Below are positions 15,393-23,853 of a stretch of DNA of 25,975 bases, in pieces (positions within the stretch are counted from its first letter, which is position 1; the number at the start of each line of letters is the position of its first letter). The notes beneath the pieces were generated by a model, which did no database searches, was not told where the DNA came from, and saw only the letters and a list, made by a program, of their open reading frames with translations. The DNA lies in the NCBI GenBank assembly GCA_051745395.1, contig JBNJEA010000036.1:1-25975 (forward strand). The letters run 5' to 3'. The stretch comes from JBNJEA01 sp051745395 (lineage in GTDB: Bacteria; Desulfobacterota; Desulfobacteria; Desulfobacterales; Desulfosalsimonadaceae). Made by a program: the position numbers and the translations under genes.

Positions 15393-15626
15393 TTATTCTT
15401 CGACGATTTCAAGCACCGTGCGCTTTTTCACCTTTGCGGATGCCGCATTTAATATGGTGCGCATCGCACGGGCTGTACGACCCTGTTTTCCGATCACTTT
15501 GCCCAAGTCTTCCTTGGCCACCTTGAGCTCCAGCACCGTTGTTTGGTCCCCCCCGACTTCCGTCACGATGACTTCTTCAGGATTGTCCACAAGCGCCTTG
15601 GCAATGTACGTGATCAGATCTTTCAT
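15393..15626 (-). CDS. khpA: KH-domain RNA-binding protein KhpA
   Basis: A 77-residue single-KH-domain protein. The nucleic-acid-binding loop reads VIGKQGRTARAMR (about 44-56), the GxxG type of KH proteins. N-terminal MKDLITYIAKALVDNPEEV is typical of the family. KhpA proteins bind many RNAs, usually with KhpB, and influence envelope growth and translation in the species studied. GGAGA lies ahead of ATG 15626. Position between rpsP and rimM is the common one. Confidence 0.94.
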   Translation of the reverse strand: MKDLITYIAKALVDNPEEVIVTEVGGDQTTVLELKVAKEDLGKVIGKQGRTARAMRTILNAASAKVKKRTVLEIVEE

Positions 15627-15688
15627 AGGTCCGTCTCCTTTAAAATGGCTGCTGGGGAAATTGGGGTTAAGGGATCAAATCCGTATGG

Positions 15689-15949
15689 CTACGCCGAATT
15701 CGATGCCGTATAAAACCCCTGCTTTTTCAACAGGCTGTTGACCGTATCGGTCGGCAGCGCCCCTTTATCGAGCCACCGGGCGATCCGCTCGTTTTTCAGC
15801 GTGACCTGCGTCGGTTCGACCATGGGGTTATAGGTGCCCACGGTTTCAAGAAACCGGCCGTCTCTCGGACACCGGCTGTCTGCCACCACAATGCGATAAA
15901 ATGGTTTTTTCTTTGCGCCATGTCTGGCCAATCTGATTTTTACTGACAT
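15689..15949 (-). CDS. rpsP: 30S ribosomal protein S16
   Basis: An 86-residue S16 beginning MSVKIRLARHGAKKKPFYRI, with ADSRCPRDGRFLETVGTYNP following, both near-universal S16 segments. AAGGAG precedes ATG 15949 by about 9 bases. It lies 19 bases after ffh, so it is expressed with the SRP GTPase. The protein ends TASNSA, slightly short of many S16 tails but within the normal range. Confidence 0.97.
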   Translation of the reverse strand: MSVKIRLARHGAKKKPFYRIVVADSRCPRDGRFLETVGTYNPMVEPTQVTLKNERIARWLDKGALPTDTVNSLLKKQGFYTASNSA

Positions 15950-15968
15950 AAACCCGTTTCTCCTTGGA

Positions 15969-17303
15969 CTAGAAAGGCATCATGCCGCGGGGCATTCCGC
16001 GCATCATACCGCCCTTGTTGACTTTTTTGAGCATCTTTAAAACCTGGTTGTAATTTTTCAACAGCTTGTTTACATCCTGGACCGTTGTGCCGCTCCCCCT
16101 GGCAATCCGCTTGCGCCGGCTGCCGTTGATGACATTGTGCCGGCGCCGTTCATAAGGGGTCATGGAATTGATGATGGCCTCGATTTTGACAAGCTCGCCG
16201 TCATCGACGTCCATGTTTTTAAACTGCTTGCTTTTGCCGACCCCGGGAATCATCTTGAGCAGATCGCCGATGGAGCCCATCTTCCGCACCTGCGTCATCT
16301 GGTCGCGAAAATCCTCGAGGGTAAACTCGTTTTTCTTTAGTTTCTTTTCAAGATCGGCCGCCTGTTTTTCATCCACGGTGCTCTGGGCTTTTTCGATAAA
16401 GGAAAGCATATCGCCCATGCCCAGAATCCGGGAGGCCATCCGGTCGGGATGAAAAGCTTCCAGGGCGTTGGTCTTTTCCCCGACGCCGATGAACTTGATG
16501 GGCTTGCCGGTCACCGCCTTGATCGACAACGCCGCCCCGCCGCGGGCGTCGCCGTCCATCTTGCTCAAAATCACCCCGCCGACATCGAGTGCCGCATCAA
16601 AGGACTCGGCAATATTGACCGCATCCTGGCCGGTCATGGCATCTGCGACCAGCAAAATATCGGACGGCTGGATCGTCTTTTTAATCCCGGCCAGCTCGTC
16701 CATCAACTCCTGGTCGACGTGGAGCCGTCCGGCGGTATCTAAAATCAGGGTGTCGCACCCCTGGGCGACAGCTTCGGCCTTGGCCTTGCGGCCGATTTCC
16801 ACCGGGTCCATATCCGTAGTGGAGGCAAAGACCGGCACGGAAAGCTGGCCGCCGAGTTTCTGCAACTGGTCAATGGCCGCCGGCCGGTAGACGTCCACGG
16901 GCACGAGGTAGGGTTTTCGGCCCTCTTTTCGCAGGTGTACGGCTAGCTTGCCCGCCGAGGTGGTTTTCCCGGAGCCCTGGAGGCCGACGAGCATCACCGT
17001 TGCCGGCGAGGGGCCGGATAAATCGAGGTCTTCGTTTTGCGCCCCCATCAGGGAGGTCAACTCGTCGTTGACGATCTTGATGACCTGCTGGGCAGGGGTG
17101 AGGCTCGCCAGCACTTCCTGGCCGAGGGCCCGGGATTTTATCTCGGCGATCAACTGCTTGACCACCTTGTAATGGGCATCCGCCTCCAGAAGGGCCATGC
17201 GGACTTCGCGAAGGCCTTCCTCGATATTTTTTTCGGTAAGCTTGCCGTGGCCCTTGAGTTTTTTAAAAACCCCGTCTAATTTGTCGCTTAAATTATCAAA
17301 CAT
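15969..17303 (-). CDS. ffh: Signal recognition particle GTPase Ffh (SRP54)
   Basis: A 444-residue protein that binds 4.5S RNA and signal sequences and delivers ribosomes to FtsY at the membrane. It has the helical N domain (1-90), the G domain with P-loop GLQGSGKTT (107-115), DVYRPAAIDQL, DTAGRLHVD and a KMDGDARGGAAL segment, and an M domain from about 325. The Met-rich tail GGMMRGMPRGMMPF is characteristic. Length is normal. ATG 17303 has only a weak CTGGA upstream. It is the first gene of the leftward RNA/translation cluster and is divergent from rlmN. Confidence 0.97.
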   Translation of the reverse strand: MFDNLSDKLDGVFKKLKGHGKLTEKNIEEGLREVRMALLEADAHYKVVKQLIAEIKSRALGQEVLASLTPAQQVIKIVNDELTSLMGAQNEDLDLSGPSPATVMLVGLQGSGKTTSAGKLAVHLRKEGRKPYLVPVDVYRPAAIDQLQKLGGQLSVPVFASTTDMDPVEIGRKAKAEAVAQGCDTLILDTAGRLHVDQELMDELAGIKKTIQPSDILLVADAMTGQDAVNIAESFDAALDVGGVILSKMDGDARGGAALSIKAVTGKPIKFIGVGEKTNALEAFHPDRMASRILGMGDMLSFIEKAQSTVDEKQAADLEKKLKKNEFTLEDFRDQMTQVRKMGSIGDLLKMIPGVGKSKQFKNMDVDDGELVKIEAIINSMTPYERRRHNVINGSRRKRIARGSGTTVQDVNKLLKNYNQVLKMLKKVNKGGMMRGMPRGMMPF

Positions 17304-17343
17304 AGTCCAGATTCAACGCTGCCAGGGAAAAATTAATCTCGTA

Positions 17344-17372
17344 AGGCTAATATTTGCGCATTGCCATGTCAA
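17344..17372 (-). promoter_or_regulatory. Candidate sigma70-type promoter for the ffh operon
   Basis: On the minus strand a perfect TTGACA (17372-17367) is followed after 17 bases by TAGCCT (17349-17344), which keeps the key TA and final T of a -10 box. It lies about 40 bases before the ffh ATG and fits leftward transcription of the whole cluster. It is a prediction from motif and spacing only. Confidence 0.5.
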
Positions 17373-17374
17373 GC

Positions 17375-17395
17375 ATAATGATATAATATCATTAT
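17375..17395. promoter_or_regulatory. 21-bp AT-rich perfect palindrome in the ffh-rlmN gap
   Basis: Ten-base arms ATAATGATAT and ATATCATTAT flank a single A. A TATAAT lies within it (17382-17387) and another overlaps its end (17393-17398). It is adjacent to the ffh -35 element. It could be an operator, a promoter for rlmN, or both. The rest of the 188-base gap holds a hairpin in the rlmN leader. Confidence 0.4.
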
Positions 17396-17412
17396 AATAA
17401 TATGTTTTTCAT

Positions 17413-17470
17413 AGGTCGGCAATTAAAAATTAAAGACAGTACCACCGTTTTCTTCTTGAAAACGTGACCT
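17413..17470 (+). promoter_or_regulatory. Nested inverted repeats in the rlmN leader
   Basis: A perfect 7-bp hairpin CGTTTTC/GAAAACG (17446-17464, loop TTCTT) is enclosed by outer arms AGGTC (17413-17417) and GACCT (17466-17470). It ends about 20 bases upstream of the rlmN start. No T-tract follows, so it is not a terminator. It could be a structured leader, but it matches no riboswitch I recognise. Confidence 0.3.
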
Positions 17471-17491
17471 GTAATATAAGATTTAAATGCA

Positions 17492-18553
17492 ATGCTTACA
17501 ACCAAAATGGTCTCACAATTGGAAAAAACAGATATTGTCGAACTCGAGCGGGACGAACTGGTCCAATGGTTCGCTGCGCGGCGACAACCGGCATTCCGCG
17601 CCGAGCAGGTCATGAGATGGATTTACGGGCAGAAAGCCGCGGCCTTTGACCAGATGACGAACCTGGGCAAAACCCTGCGCCAGGAACTGGATGCGCATTT
17701 TACCATTCTGCCGATGACTGTTGCCACGGAAAAAACCGCCCCGGACGGTACCCGGAAATTTCTGTTTGAACTCAATGACGGCAATTACATTGAAACCGTG
17801 CTGATCCCGGAACGCGATCACTACACGCTCTGTATTTCCACGCAGGTCGGATGTGCCATGGGCTGCCGGTTTTGCATGACGGCAACCACCGGCTTGACCC
17901 GAAATCTTACCAAGGGCGAAATCGTCGGTCAGGTAATGGCGGCGCAGATCCGGGTCCCGGACGACCGGCGGCTGTCCAACCTTGTTTTAATGGGCATGGG
18001 CGAGCCGCTGGCCAATTTTGACAACGTAATGCGGGCCATCCGGATTATCACCGACGGCCATTACGGCATGCAGTTTTCCACCCGGCGGGTGACGCTTTCA
18101 ACGGTGGGGCTGGTGCCGCGGCTGGCCGAGCTGGCCGCGGCCAGCAAAATCCGGCTGGCCGTATCCCTAAACGCCGCAGACAACGCCACCCGGGACATGC
18201 TGATGCCGGTCAACCGGCGTTATCCCATAGAGGCGCTGCTCGAAGCCTGCGCCAAGTATCCCATGGCCGCGCGGGACAAGATCACCTTTGAATACATCCT
18301 GATCAAGGACGTAAACGACAGCGCGGCCGATGCCCGGCGGCTGGCCAAAATCCTTGCCCCGATAAAGGCCAAAATCAACCTGATTCCGTTCAACCCTCAC
18401 CCGGAAAGCCAATTCGACCGCCCGGACTCGGCCACCATCGACGCCTTCCAGGCCGTGCTGCACGAAAAAAACTTTACTGCCATTGTCCGGTGGAGCAAGG
18501 GGACCGAGATTGCCGCGGCCTGCGGGCAGTTGAAGGGGGAGATGGCGAATTAA
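17492..18553 (+). CDS. rlmN: Dual-specificity rRNA/tRNA adenine-C2 methyltransferase RlmN
   Basis: A 353-residue radical SAM enzyme that methylates C2 of A2503 in 23S rRNA and A37 of some tRNAs. The cluster-binding CxxxCxxC is C121, C125 and C128 in VGCAMGCRFC. The C-terminal mechanistic cysteine is C344 in AAACGQL. Other family segments are MRWIYGQK, ETVLIPE, NLVLMGMGEPLANFDNV and STVGLVPRL. The start is ATG 17492, or ATG 17507 five codons in; neither has a good ribosome-binding site. Its stop codon overlaps the stop codon of the convergent porin gene by two bases. Confidence 0.95.
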   Translation: MLTTKMVSQLEKTDIVELERDELVQWFAARRQPAFRAEQVMRWIYGQKAAAFDQMTNLGKTLRQELDAHFTILPMTVATEKTAPDGTRKFLFELNDGNYIETVLIPERDHYTLCISTQVGCAMGCRFCMTATTGLTRNLTKGEIVGQVMAAQIRVPDDRRLSNLVLMGMGEPLANFDNVMRAIRIITDGHYGMQFSTRRVTLSTVGLVPRLAELAAASKIRLAVSLNAADNATRDMLMPVNRRYPIEALLEACAKYPMAARDKITFEYILIKDVNDSAADARRLAKILAPIKAKINLIPFNPHPESQFDRPDSATIDAFQAVLHEKNFTAIVRWSKGTEIAAACGQLKGEMAN

Positions 18554-19656
18554 AATTTATATTTCAAGTCAACCTGATACCGGGTGATGTCCCGGTCTAT
18601 GTCCCGCTCCAGGGGCTCATAGTAGTATGCCGTGGTTTTACACTGCATGTGCGGGGTCACCATATAGCCCAGGCCAATCTTAAAGCCCTTAACATCCGTG
18701 GAATCCAGGCCGGAACCGAAGTCGCTGTCCTTGATGTCCTGGACGGCGGCATCGGCGCCGATCTCGGTATATTGCACCCCCAGGCTGTAGCGATCCAATT
18801 TTCCGTCGACGCCGACCAGCCAGCCCAGGTTTTCATTCTCCGGGTCCAGGCTGCCGGCCAGCGCCCCTTCGCCCGGGCCGCCTTCGGCTCCGAAATTGTA
18901 AAACACCTGGCCGAACGGTGAAATTTCGATGCCCGCCATTTCAAACGCGCCTTCCGTGTAAAAATCGGCGATCCGGTATTCATAATCCGGATCCAGCGCC
19001 GGCACATCATCGGCCCGGCCCTGGTCATTTAAAAACTCGGCGGTATCATGGGTGTTATAAAGGCCCGCCGCCACAACCACCTTGCCGGTATCGATCCCCG
19101 CCTGCACGGCGTTCATCTCCGCAATATCCTGGTTCACGTATCGAACCTGGAAATAGCCGGCATGGACGAAAAACGGCGCCATGTCATAGCGGGCGGCAAA
19201 ACCGGCCGGCCGGACATCGGAATCCCACAGGGCCATGGTGGAGTAAAAGATATTTTTATGCTGGCCGGCGATCAACGTGAAATTTTCAAGACTGTGCTGC
19301 GCATAGGCGTAATCGAGCCGGATATCGCCGGTTTCAAAGACCTCATCATCCGAAAAAGTGGCGTTGGTGGAGCCGGCCCCGGCCCCGCCGGTGGCCAGCC
19401 CGGCGGCGATCTTCCAGTTCTCCGCCGGATTCATCCATTGCATGCCCGCCCGGAAACGCATGCGCAGCCGGTCTTTTGGGTCATTGTCCTGCTCGTCATT
19501 GTCCTGGTAATCATACCGGACCCGCAGGTCGCCTTTCAAAGAAACCTCTTCGATAAAGTCACTGATCTTGACATTGGCATGTGCCGACAGCGGCACCACC
19601 GCCCATACCCCAAATAAAGCAAAGCTTAACAATACGGCGGACAGTTTTTTCGGCAT
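18550..19656 (-). CDS. Putative outer-membrane porin-like beta-barrel protein
   Basis: A 368-residue protein. It has a clear signal peptide (basic MPKK, a hydrophobic stretch ALFGVWAVVPLSA, and probable cleavage after AHA near residue 27). A series of alternating amphipathic segments follows, and the chain ends in phenylalanine (YQVDLKYKF), the outer-membrane assembly signature. Segments such as DLRVRYDYQDND, DRLRMRFRAGMQW and GDIRLDYAYAQHSL resemble the putative porin/alginate-export-like families of Gram-negative bacteria. Ligand selectivity cannot be inferred. AGGAG lies 6 bases before ATG 19656. It is monocistronic as far as can be seen, with a weak promoter candidate upstream. Confidence 0.8.
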   Translation of the reverse strand: MPKKLSAVLLSFALFGVWAVVPLSAHANVKISDFIEEVSLKGDLRVRYDYQDNDEQDNDPKDRLRMRFRAGMQWMNPAENWKIAAGLATGGAGAGSTNATFSDDEVFETGDIRLDYAYAQHSLENFTLIAGQHKNIFYSTMALWDSDVRPAGFAARYDMAPFFVHAGYFQVRYVNQDIAEMNAVQAGIDTGKVVVAAGLYNTHDTAEFLNDQGRADDVPALDPDYEYRIADFYTEGAFEMAGIEISPFGQVFYNFGAEGGPGEGALAGSLDPENENLGWLVGVDGKLDRYSLGVQYTEIGADAAVQDIKDSDFGSGLDSTDVKGFKIGLGYMVTPHMQCKTTAYYYEPLERDIDRDITRYQVDLKYKF

Positions 19657-19708
19657 GACGTTCTCCTTGAATTGATAGAATTGATAAATGGTAGTTCAAC
19701 CGGATGAA

Positions 19709-19737
19709 ATGCTAATGATCTTAATATGAAAAGACAA
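19709..19737 (-). promoter_or_regulatory. Weak candidate promoter for the porin-like gene
   Basis: Minus-strand TTGTCT (19737-19732) and TAGCAT (19714-19709) are 17 bases apart, about 50-80 bases upstream of the porin ATG. The match is moderate. The surrounding 171-base gap is AT-richer than its neighbours and holds no other gene I can support. Confidence 0.35.
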
Positions 19738-19827
19738 TGGCGGCTTCATGAACATGGCGTTACAATTCGATGACAATCGGGAAAAAAAGCGAAGGTTTGG
19801 CGAAAGATCGTAGTTTTCGTTCGGGGG

Positions 19828-21789
19828 CTATGTACGGCGTTGACGATCGGCCGGGTGCGGCTTGAAGGCGCGTACTTTCCGGTAAAACCGCTTGTACGCA
19901 TCAGCCCCGGCGGCGGGGGCATACCGCAACTCGATGTAAAGGCGGGTGATTTCATCGACGGCGGGCTGGAGATCGGGCCGTTTTCGCGCCACTTCGGCGG
20001 CGTAATCGGTCGGCCCCTGGTCGGGTTTCCGGAAAATGCCGACACGACCCAGTTTCCGGCAAAATTGTTCGTATGCCAGCCCCACCCCGTCAGGCCTGGG
20101 CCGCAGGGGACGGAAATGAAAATACAGATAGCCGCCAAACAAGGACAAAACAAACAGCAAAATCAGCAGCAGCGCCTTGAAAGGACCGGTCCACGAGGCG
20201 GTATCAATGCCGAGTTTTTTCAACAGGGCCATCTGTTGAAAATAGGAATAGCCGGAAAACCAGGCCTCCCACTGGCTGCTGACGGCATCCCAGCCAAACT
20301 GCAACTGCTTGAAAAAAGAAGCAAGCGGCTGCATGTATTTCCCGGCGCCGCTGCCGCCGCCCTCTGAATCCGAACCCCCGGAGATGCGATCCGGTGCCAC
20401 CGCCGAGGTCGGATCCACCCGGATCCATCCGTTTTCGGAATGCCAGAACTCAACCCAGACATGGGCATCCGACTGCCGGACAATCAAATAGTTGCCGAAG
20501 GGATTGACCTCGCCGCCCAGGTATCCGCCCACGACCCGGGCCGGTATGTCGGCTGCGCGGAACAAAACCGCCAATGCCGAGGCATAGTGCTCGCAGTACC
20601 CCTGACGGGTATCGAACAGGAAATCATCAACGGGTTGGCGCCCGAGCGTGGGCGGCTCCAGGGTATAGACAAATCCGTTGTCTTCGAAATAGTCCAGCGC
20701 CCGTTTTTTGATTTCCGAGGCCTCATCGGCATCTGCAAATATCTCCTCGGCAAGCGTCCGGGTTTTCGGATTGCCGCTGTCTGGAAGGCCCGTAAACTCC
20801 GATACCGGCAATTGCAACGGCCCGGTTTGATACCGGGTATACGATGTTACGGTATACCGGTGCGCCTGCCGGACCGGATACCTTGATTGCAGCGTATAAT
20901 TGGCGTTTAATTCCGCCCGGCGAGGGGCGTCGATCGGCAGATCCAGGGCGAACAGCCACCGGCTGCTGTGGGGTTCGAGATTGATCGTATACGTCACCGG
21001 CCCGCTGCCCCGGAGGGGTTGCGTCAGCTCCGGGACCCGTTTGGCGCGTTTCCAGGATCGGCCGTTGAAGTAACGAAATACGATGCCCCGCCAATACAGA
21101 TTTTCAGACGCCGGGATGTCGCCGTCAAACATTGCCCGAAAGGCCACGGCATCGTCTTGCACCAGCCGGGACACGCTGCCCGGCGCGAGGTTGTCCGAAA
21201 ACCCCGTTTCGCCGCTGCCGGGCTGGGTCAGACCAAACAGGCTGCCCTGGATCCGCGGAAACAGAAAAAACAGCACCACCATCAACGGAATCGCCTGAAT
21301 CATGATGACCCCGGAGCGCCGGAGCGGCCCCTTAAACCCGGAAAACGGGTCATTGATCCGCACCAGCGCCGTCGTGGTCACCAGCACGGAAAAAAACATG
21401 TAGATGGTAATGAAAAGCGATTCCGTCTGCAGCAGGCTGGAGATGATGATGAAATAGGCCAGAAAGATCGTAATCATCCGGTCCCGGTGGGTCTGGACCT
21501 CAAAGGGCTTAATGGCCGCCATCACGGCCAGCAAACCCAAATAGGCGTTGGGCCCGAGTTTGACGCTGTAGGTGACCATCAGCCCGATGATGCCCATGGC
21601 CGTCAACACCAACCGAACCGCTCTCGACGGCCACGGCCAGTTGTTTTTCAATGAGAAAAAGATATAGCCCCACATAAAGACGCACCAGACAATAATCCAC
21701 AGCGGAAGACGGCCCAGGTGGGGCAATATGGAAACAATCAACGCCGCAAGGATCGCGGGAATATATGTCCGCGCTTCATTCATCTGCAT
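19828..21789 (-). CDS. TgpA-like membrane transglutaminase (DUF3488 and transglutaminase domains)
   Basis: About 653 residues. An N-terminal multi-helix membrane region (about 1-175) is followed by a periplasmic transglutaminase-like domain. That domain has the catalytic cysteine C399 in QGYCEHYASA, the histidine in DAHVWVEF and the aspartate in WIRVDPT. One further membrane helix (ALLLILLFVLSLFGGYLYF) and a short cytoplasmic tail with a DUF4129-like segment complete it. This is the TgpA layout, for which a periplasmic protein-modifying or protease-like role is known in Pseudomonas. The start is ATG 21789 or ATG 21783, both overlapping the end of the DUF58 gene, so translation is probably coupled. 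It forms a module with the MoxR and DUF58 genes upstream. Confidence 0.9.
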   Translation of the reverse strand: MQMNEARTYIPAILAALIVSILPHLGRLPLWIIVWCVFMWGYIFFSLKNNWPWPSRAVRLVLTAMGIIGLMVTYSVKLGPNAYLGLLAVMAAIKPFEVQTHRDRMITIFLAYFIIISSLLQTESLFITIYMFFSVLVTTTALVRINDPFSGFKGPLRRSGVIMIQAIPLMVVLFFLFPRIQGSLFGLTQPGSGETGFSDNLAPGSVSRLVQDDAVAFRAMFDGDIPASENLYWRGIVFRYFNGRSWKRAKRVPELTQPLRGSGPVTYTINLEPHSSRWLFALDLPIDAPRRAELNANYTLQSRYPVRQAHRYTVTSYTRYQTGPLQLPVSEFTGLPDSGNPKTRTLAEEIFADADEASEIKKRALDYFEDNGFVYTLEPPTLGRQPVDDFLFDTRQGYCEHYASALAVLFRAADIPARVVGGYLGGEVNPFGNYLIVRQSDAHVWVEFWHSENGWIRVDPTSAVAPDRISGGSDSEGGGSGAGKYMQPLASFFKQLQFGWDAVSSQWEAWFSGYSYFQQMALLKKLGIDTASWTGPFKALLLILLFVLSLFGGYLYFHFRPLRPRPDGVGLAYEQFCRKLGRVGIFRKPDQGPTDYAAEVARKRPDLQPAVDEITRLYIELRYAPAAGADAYKRFYRKVRAFKPHPADRQRRT

Positions 21790-22687
21790 CAAACAGGGCC
21801 AGTGCCTTTAAACATTCATGCCGGTGGGCCGCTCCCCGGTCCGGGGAAATGGTTCTGCCCGGCAAATGCAGCCCGTAAATTAAGCGGGTTTTTTCCAGTT
21901 CCAATACCATGTCACACATGCGCGACAGGCGGGTTTCCGGGTCTTTTGCTGCAACGGCTTCATAGTCGAGCATCACGGCATCGCCGGCATTATGGAAAAA
22001 CTCCTTTAAAAACAACCCCTTGCCGCTGGAAAGGTGTTTCCAGGCAATCCGTACGATGGGATCGCCCGGCTGGTAGGGTTTTAACCCCTGGAAATCGTCC
22101 ACCCCCCGGGCAACGTTGTTTTCCTGCTCTTGCGGCGACAATTCACCGCCGGCATGGACGGAAGGACCGGCAAGGGGGGCGGGATAAACCACGCACTCGG
22201 CGGACGGCCGGACGACCGCCCAGGCCGCAAACAATCCCAGCGGATACCGGCAGGATATGGTCAGCCGCCCCGGCCGCAAAACCCCGCGTGCCGACGTGGA
22301 CACCGCAACCTGGATTCCGGCATCCTTTCCGGCGGCAATGTTTTCAAGGCTCGGCCGATTCTTTTCAATGAAAAAAACCAGGGTTCGGCGATTTACGCGG
22401 CCGGCGCGGACCCGGATGTCAAAGACGGCATCGCCGCCGGCAAACACCGGCTGCGCTGTAACGGAAAGCACAACGAGCCCCAGCAGGTTCCGGTAGGTAT
22501 GGACAATCGACACCAAAGCCATCCCGCCCAGCAGAAAGACCAGCAGAAACCCCAGGTTGTTGTTGTAATTAATCGAGCCGAGCAGCATGGCGAACAAAAC
22601 GCCGATAAACAAAAAACCGTGGGCCGTGGGAAAGATCAATAGGCGGTGCCGGTCGAGGGTAAGCGGAAAAGAGGTCAACGATTTCAA
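21776..22687 (-). CDS. DUF58 domain membrane protein
   Basis: A 303-residue protein with two hydrophobic segments near the N-terminus (about 20-60). It also has the DUF58 signature GLKPYQPGDPIVRIAWKHLS, which occurs in proteins paired with MoxR ATPases and thought to share a von Willebrand A-like fold. The exact biochemical role is unknown. The only fitting start is TTG 22687 (or TTG 22678), with no visible ribosome-binding site, 22 bases after moxR. The stop overlaps the TgpA-like gene start region. Co-operation with the MoxR chaperone-like ATPase is inferred from the conserved gene trio. Confidence 0.88.
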   Translation of the reverse strand: MKSLTSFPLTLDRHRLLIFPTAHGFLFIGVLFAMLLGSINYNNNLGFLLVFLLGGMALVSIVHTYRNLLGLVVLSVTAQPVFAGGDAVFDIRVRAGRVNRRTLVFFIEKNRPSLENIAAGKDAGIQVAVSTSARGVLRPGRLTISCRYPLGLFAAWAVVRPSAECVVYPAPLAGPSVHAGGELSPQEQENNVARGVDDFQGLKPYQPGDPIVRIAWKHLSSGKGLFLKEFFHNAGDAVMLDYEAVAAKDPETRLSRMCDMVLELEKTRLIYGLHLPGRTISPDRGAAHRHECLKALALFDADE

Positions 22688-22709
22688 TGGCTTGTAATAA
22701 TTAAAGTTC

Positions 22710-23627
22710 TTATACCGGCAATTCGATTTCTCGAAACATTTCCATCAACCGGTTTTTCGGAATTTCCGTCCGGTCGGCCGCCGCGCGCAGGCGATGCCCC
22801 ACCACCCAGGGCAAAATCGCCTGAAGGTCTTCGGGGATCGTATAATTTCGCCCCTGCAGATACGCCCAGGACCGGGCGGCGGCGGCCAGGGAAATGCCGG
22901 CCCGCGGCGAAAGCCCCGTGTAAAAATGCGGCGAATTGCGGGTATAGTCGATGATGTCCTGCAGGTAATCCAGGAAGGTGTCCGAGGTGTGCACGCGGCG
23001 GACTTCTTTCTGGATTTGGCGCACCTCGGTTTTTTCCATACAGGCGGCCATATCGGCCAATTCGTCTTCGGTTCCGCCGCCTTTGAGGATATGTTTTTCC
23101 GCATCACGGTCGGGATATCCGATTTCGATGCGCATCAAAAACCGGTCCAGCTGGGATTCGGGCAGCGGAAAGGTGCCCGCGTATTCCAGGGGGTTCTGGG
23201 TGGCGATGACGAAAAACGGCTGATCCAGAGCCCGGGTGGCGCCTTCGATGGTGACCTGTTCTTCTTCCATGGCCTCTAGCAGCGCGCTCTGGGTCTTGGG
23301 CGTGGCCCGGTTGATCTCGTCGGCCAGCAGCACCTGGGTAAAAATCGGGCCGGCATGAAAGGTAAACGTCGCCGATTCCTGCTCGTAAATGGAAAGCCCG
23401 AGGATATCGCCGGGCAGCAGGTCACTGGTAAACTGGATGCGCTGGAACCGAAGGCCCAGGCATTTGGCCAGCACCTTGGCCAAAGTCGTTTTGCCGATGC
23501 CCGGCAGATCCTCGATCAACAGGTGCCCCCCGGCAAACATACAGGTCAGCGCAAGCCGGATCTGGTCTTCTTTGCCCAGCACCACCCGGCTGATCTGCTC
23601 GACGATATGGTCAAAACGCTGAATCAT
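22710..23627 (-). CDS. MoxR family AAA+ ATPase
   Basis: A 305-residue ATPase with Walker A LPGIGKTTLA (41-50), Walker B LLADEINRATPKTQSALLEAM (D103, E104) and the sensor/arginine segment PLPESQLDRFLMRI. These are standard for the MoxR subgroup. Such proteins act as chaperone-like factors that assemble or activate partner complexes, often VWA or DUF58 proteins. ATG 23627 has GGAAG about 10 bases upstream. It leads a three-gene leftward unit with DUF58 and TgpA-like genes, driven by a candidate promoter at 23672-23699. Confidence 0.93.
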   Translation of the reverse strand: MIQRFDHIVEQISRVVLGKEDQIRLALTCMFAGGHLLIEDLPGIGKTTLAKVLAKCLGLRFQRIQFTSDLLPGDILGLSIYEQESATFTFHAGPIFTQVLLADEINRATPKTQSALLEAMEEEQVTIEGATRALDQPFFVIATQNPLEYAGTFPLPESQLDRFLMRIEIGYPDRDAEKHILKGGGTEDELADMAACMEKTEVRQIQKEVRRVHTSDTFLDYLQDIIDYTRNSPHFYTGLSPRAGISLAAAARSWAYLQGRNYTIPEDLQAILPWVVGHRLRAAADRTEIPKNRLMEMFREIELPV

Positions 23628-23671
23628 TAATTGACATCTTCCAATGAATCGAAAAATCCGTATTTCGAGTC

Positions 23672-23699
23672 AAAATAACCGATCTCTTTCCGATGTCAA
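23672..23699 (-). promoter_or_regulatory. Candidate sigma70-type promoter for the moxR-DUF58-tgpA unit
   Basis: A perfect minus-strand TTGACA (23699-23694) is separated by 16 bases from TATTTT (23677-23672). Initiation near 23665 would give a leader of about 38 bases before the moxR ATG. The region lies downstream of a strong terminator, so the module appears to be an independent transcription unit. Confidence 0.55.
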
Positions 23700-23790
23700 C
23701 ATTAAAAGACAGCGAGACGGTATGCTCGATGAGTACGATAGCATTTGAATGGAGTGCCCATAGCCAAGATATAAGCCTCCCGATCCACAT

Positions 23791-23828
23791 AAAAAGCCGA
23801 AGGCAACGTTGGTGTCCACCTTCGGCTT
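23791..23828 (-). terminator. Rho-independent terminator of the repeat-protein gene
   Basis: A perfect 10-bp stem AAGCCGAAGG/CCTTCGGCTT (23794-23803 with 23819-23828) is followed on the minus strand by a run of five T. It lies about 25 bases after the stop codon of the large repeat-protein gene, a textbook position for a leftward intrinsic terminator. Confidence 0.88.
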
Positions 23829-23853
23829 CTCGCTTTTCTATCCCAATCAAACG

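Noticed and set aside
19790..19800. Intrinsic terminator after the TgpA-like gene, suggested by an A-rich run on the plus strand
   Set aside because: A T-run exists on the minus strand but no stable GC stem precedes it.
20968..21654. Plus-strand open frame of about 228 codons within the TgpA-like gene
   Set aside because: Antisense, low-complexity basic composition, no domain signature.
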